In this document: positions 6,160-7,151 of the stretch, piece by piece
Position numbering within the stretch: position 1 is the stretch's first letter
Layout: the number at the start of each line of letters is the position of its first letter
Assembly: GCA_021641325.1 (NCBI GenBank)
Contig: JAJXPD010000114.1
Span: forward strand, 1-7,151
DNA: 7,151 bases
From: Opitutales bacterium
Lineage (GTDB): Bacteria > Verrucomicrobiota > Verrucomicrobiia > Opitutales > Intestinicryptomonadaceae
Reading direction: 5' to 3'
The notes under the pieces: generated by a model
Told to the model about the DNA's origin: nothing
The model's input: the letters and a program-made list of their open reading frames with translations, nothing else
Databases searched by the model: none
Translations under genes and position numbers: made by a program

Positions 6160-7149
6160 CTAAGACAACATGCGGGAGAGACACTCCTCGCGGGTTAGCT
6201 TGCCCTCGGAGAGGTCGCACAACGCCGTCATAATCGGCAGCTTCACGTGGTAGAGTTTGTCGAACATTCTGCAAATCTGGATTGTCTCCAAGCCCGCGCA
6301 AACCCTGCCGTTGAGCTTTGCCTTCGCCGCCTCCGCGTCAAGCCCGCGCCCAAGCTGTTCGCCCGTTCTGCGGTTGCGCGAATCGGGGCTCATGCAGGTC
6401 GTCAAAACGTCGCCCAAAATGGCGGATTCTTTTACAAAAGAGTCGCTCCATGCGCCGAGGGACGCCGCCGCCCTGTAAATTTCCTGAAAGCCGCGCGCCA
6501 TGACAATCGCCTTTGTGTTTGCGCCAAGCTCCATGCCGTCGCAGAAGCCCGCCGCGAGCGCGACTATGTTTTTGAGAGCCGCCCCGATTTCGACGCCCAC
6601 GACGTCGTCGGTAGGGCGCACGCGGAAGTTCGGCGTGCAGAAAGCCCCGGAGGCGCGGACCGAATCGGCGTGCGAGTCGAGCGCGATTACAGCCTCCGCG
6701 TATTTGTCGAGGGCAACTTCGAAGGCGATGTTCGGACCCATTATCGAGCCGCAGGACGACGCCTGCGGAATCGACTCGCGCAGAATCGCCGACGGCCTGC
6801 GCCACGTTCCGATTTCGATGCCTTTGCCCGCATTGAGCATGATTGAGCCGTTCGGAATGTATTTTGCGAAATCGCGCGCGGTCGAGGCAAGGTACTGAAT
6901 GGGCATTACCCACACGACCATTTCCGCGCCGTCGAGCACTTTCGCGGGGTCGTTGGAAAATTCGACGTTTTCGGGAATTTTGATGTCGGGCAAAAAGAGC
7001 GAGTTTTCGCGCTTTGCCGCCACCGATTCCGCGACCTCTTTTTCGCGCGCCCAAACGGAGACGTTCGGGACGTTTTTCGAAAGGATAATCGAGAGCGCGC
7101 TGCCCCATGCGCCCGCGCCCACCACTGCTACTTTTTTGAATTGTACCAT
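6160..7149 (-). CDS. gpsA: Glycerol-3-phosphate dehydrogenase [NAD(P)+]
   Basis: The protein is complete at 329 residues, typical for the family. It reduces dihydroxyacetone phosphate to sn-glycerol 3-phosphate in the cytoplasm, supplying the backbone for phospholipid synthesis. The N-terminal Rossmann motif GAGAWGSAL (residues 11-19) sits right after a short first strand, which supports the ATG at 7149. Other signatures are GKGIE (108-112), GPNIAFEVA (138-146, where many homologues have GPSFA-E), the catalytic Lys193 in EIGAALKNIVALAAG, the 209-224 region with NTKAIVMARGFQEI, and SRNRRTGEQLGRG (257-269) for nucleotide and substrate contacts. The gene stops with TAG, and the structured repeat array begins at the next base. 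It is convergent with gpmI. Only 2 nt of upstream sequence are visible, so promoter, ribosome site and operon partners cannot be judged. The function call is secure. Confidence 0.96.
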   Translation of the reverse strand: MVQFKKVAVVGAGAWGSALSIILSKNVPNVSVWAREKEVAESVAAKRENSLFLPDIKIPENVEFSNDPAKVLDGAEMVVWVMPIQYLASTARDFAKYIPNGSIMLNAGKGIEIGTWRRPSAILRESIPQASSCGSIMGPNIAFEVALDKYAEAVIALDSHADSVRASGAFCTPNFRVRPTDDVVGVEIGAALKNIVALAAGFCDGMELGANTKAIVMARGFQEIYRAAASLGAWSDSFVKESAILGDVLTTCMSPDSRNRRTGEQLGRGLDAEAAKAKLNGRVCAGLETIQICRMFDKLYHVKLPIMTALCDLSEGKLTREECLSRMLS

Positions 7150-7151
7150 TT

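Overview
This window looks like chromosomal DNA from a GC-rich bacterium of the PVC group, most likely Verrucomicrobiota (possibly a gut or polysaccharide-degrading lineage). That placement is inference. It rests on the architecture of the large secreted glycosidase, the moderately high GC, and the lack of Shine-Dalgarno motifs at the three starts whose upstream sequence is visible. No marker gene here fixes the taxon.

Layout. (1) Positions 1-407, minus strand: the N-terminal part of a lipoprotein gene that runs off the left edge. (2) Positions 439-3672, minus strand: a 1077-residue secreted clan GH-A type glycoside hydrolase, 31 bp upstream of the lipoprotein gene and probably in one operon with it. 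Both proteins carry what looks like the same beta-sandwich module, so they may be paralogous or cooperating carbohydrate-active proteins. (3) Positions 3673-3829: the divergent intergenic region. (4) Positions 3830-5404, plus strand: cofactor-independent phosphoglycerate mutase (gpmI), a housekeeping glycolytic enzyme. (5) Positions 5405-6159: a 755-bp gene-free spacer between convergent genes. Its left half is packed with small hairpins and two terminator-like structures. Its right half holds two imperfect tandem copies of a roughly 190-bp structured repeat plus a degenerate partial copy. (6) Positions 6160-7149, minus strand: NAD(P)-dependent glycerol-3-phosphate dehydrogenase (gpsA), complete.

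The most interesting element is the repeat in the 5738-6159 spacer. The two copies have diverged, but in the stem arms the changes on the two sides compensate each other (for example CCAGT/ACTGG in one copy and CTTTC/GAAAG in the other). The apical 40 nt is nearly invariant. Read on the minus strand, the same strand as gpsA, the apical hairpin ends in a GNRA tetraloop in both copies (GGAA and GAAA). This points to a conserved structured RNA, or an RNA-like mobile repeat, in the 3' region of the gpsA transcript. The plus strand of the same repeat also reads as a conserved peptide in one frame. That is reported separately as a competing explanation.

Functionally, gpmI and gpsA are unlinked central-metabolism genes that converge on the repeat spacer. 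The GH and lipoprotein pair is a separate, secreted polysaccharide-use unit.
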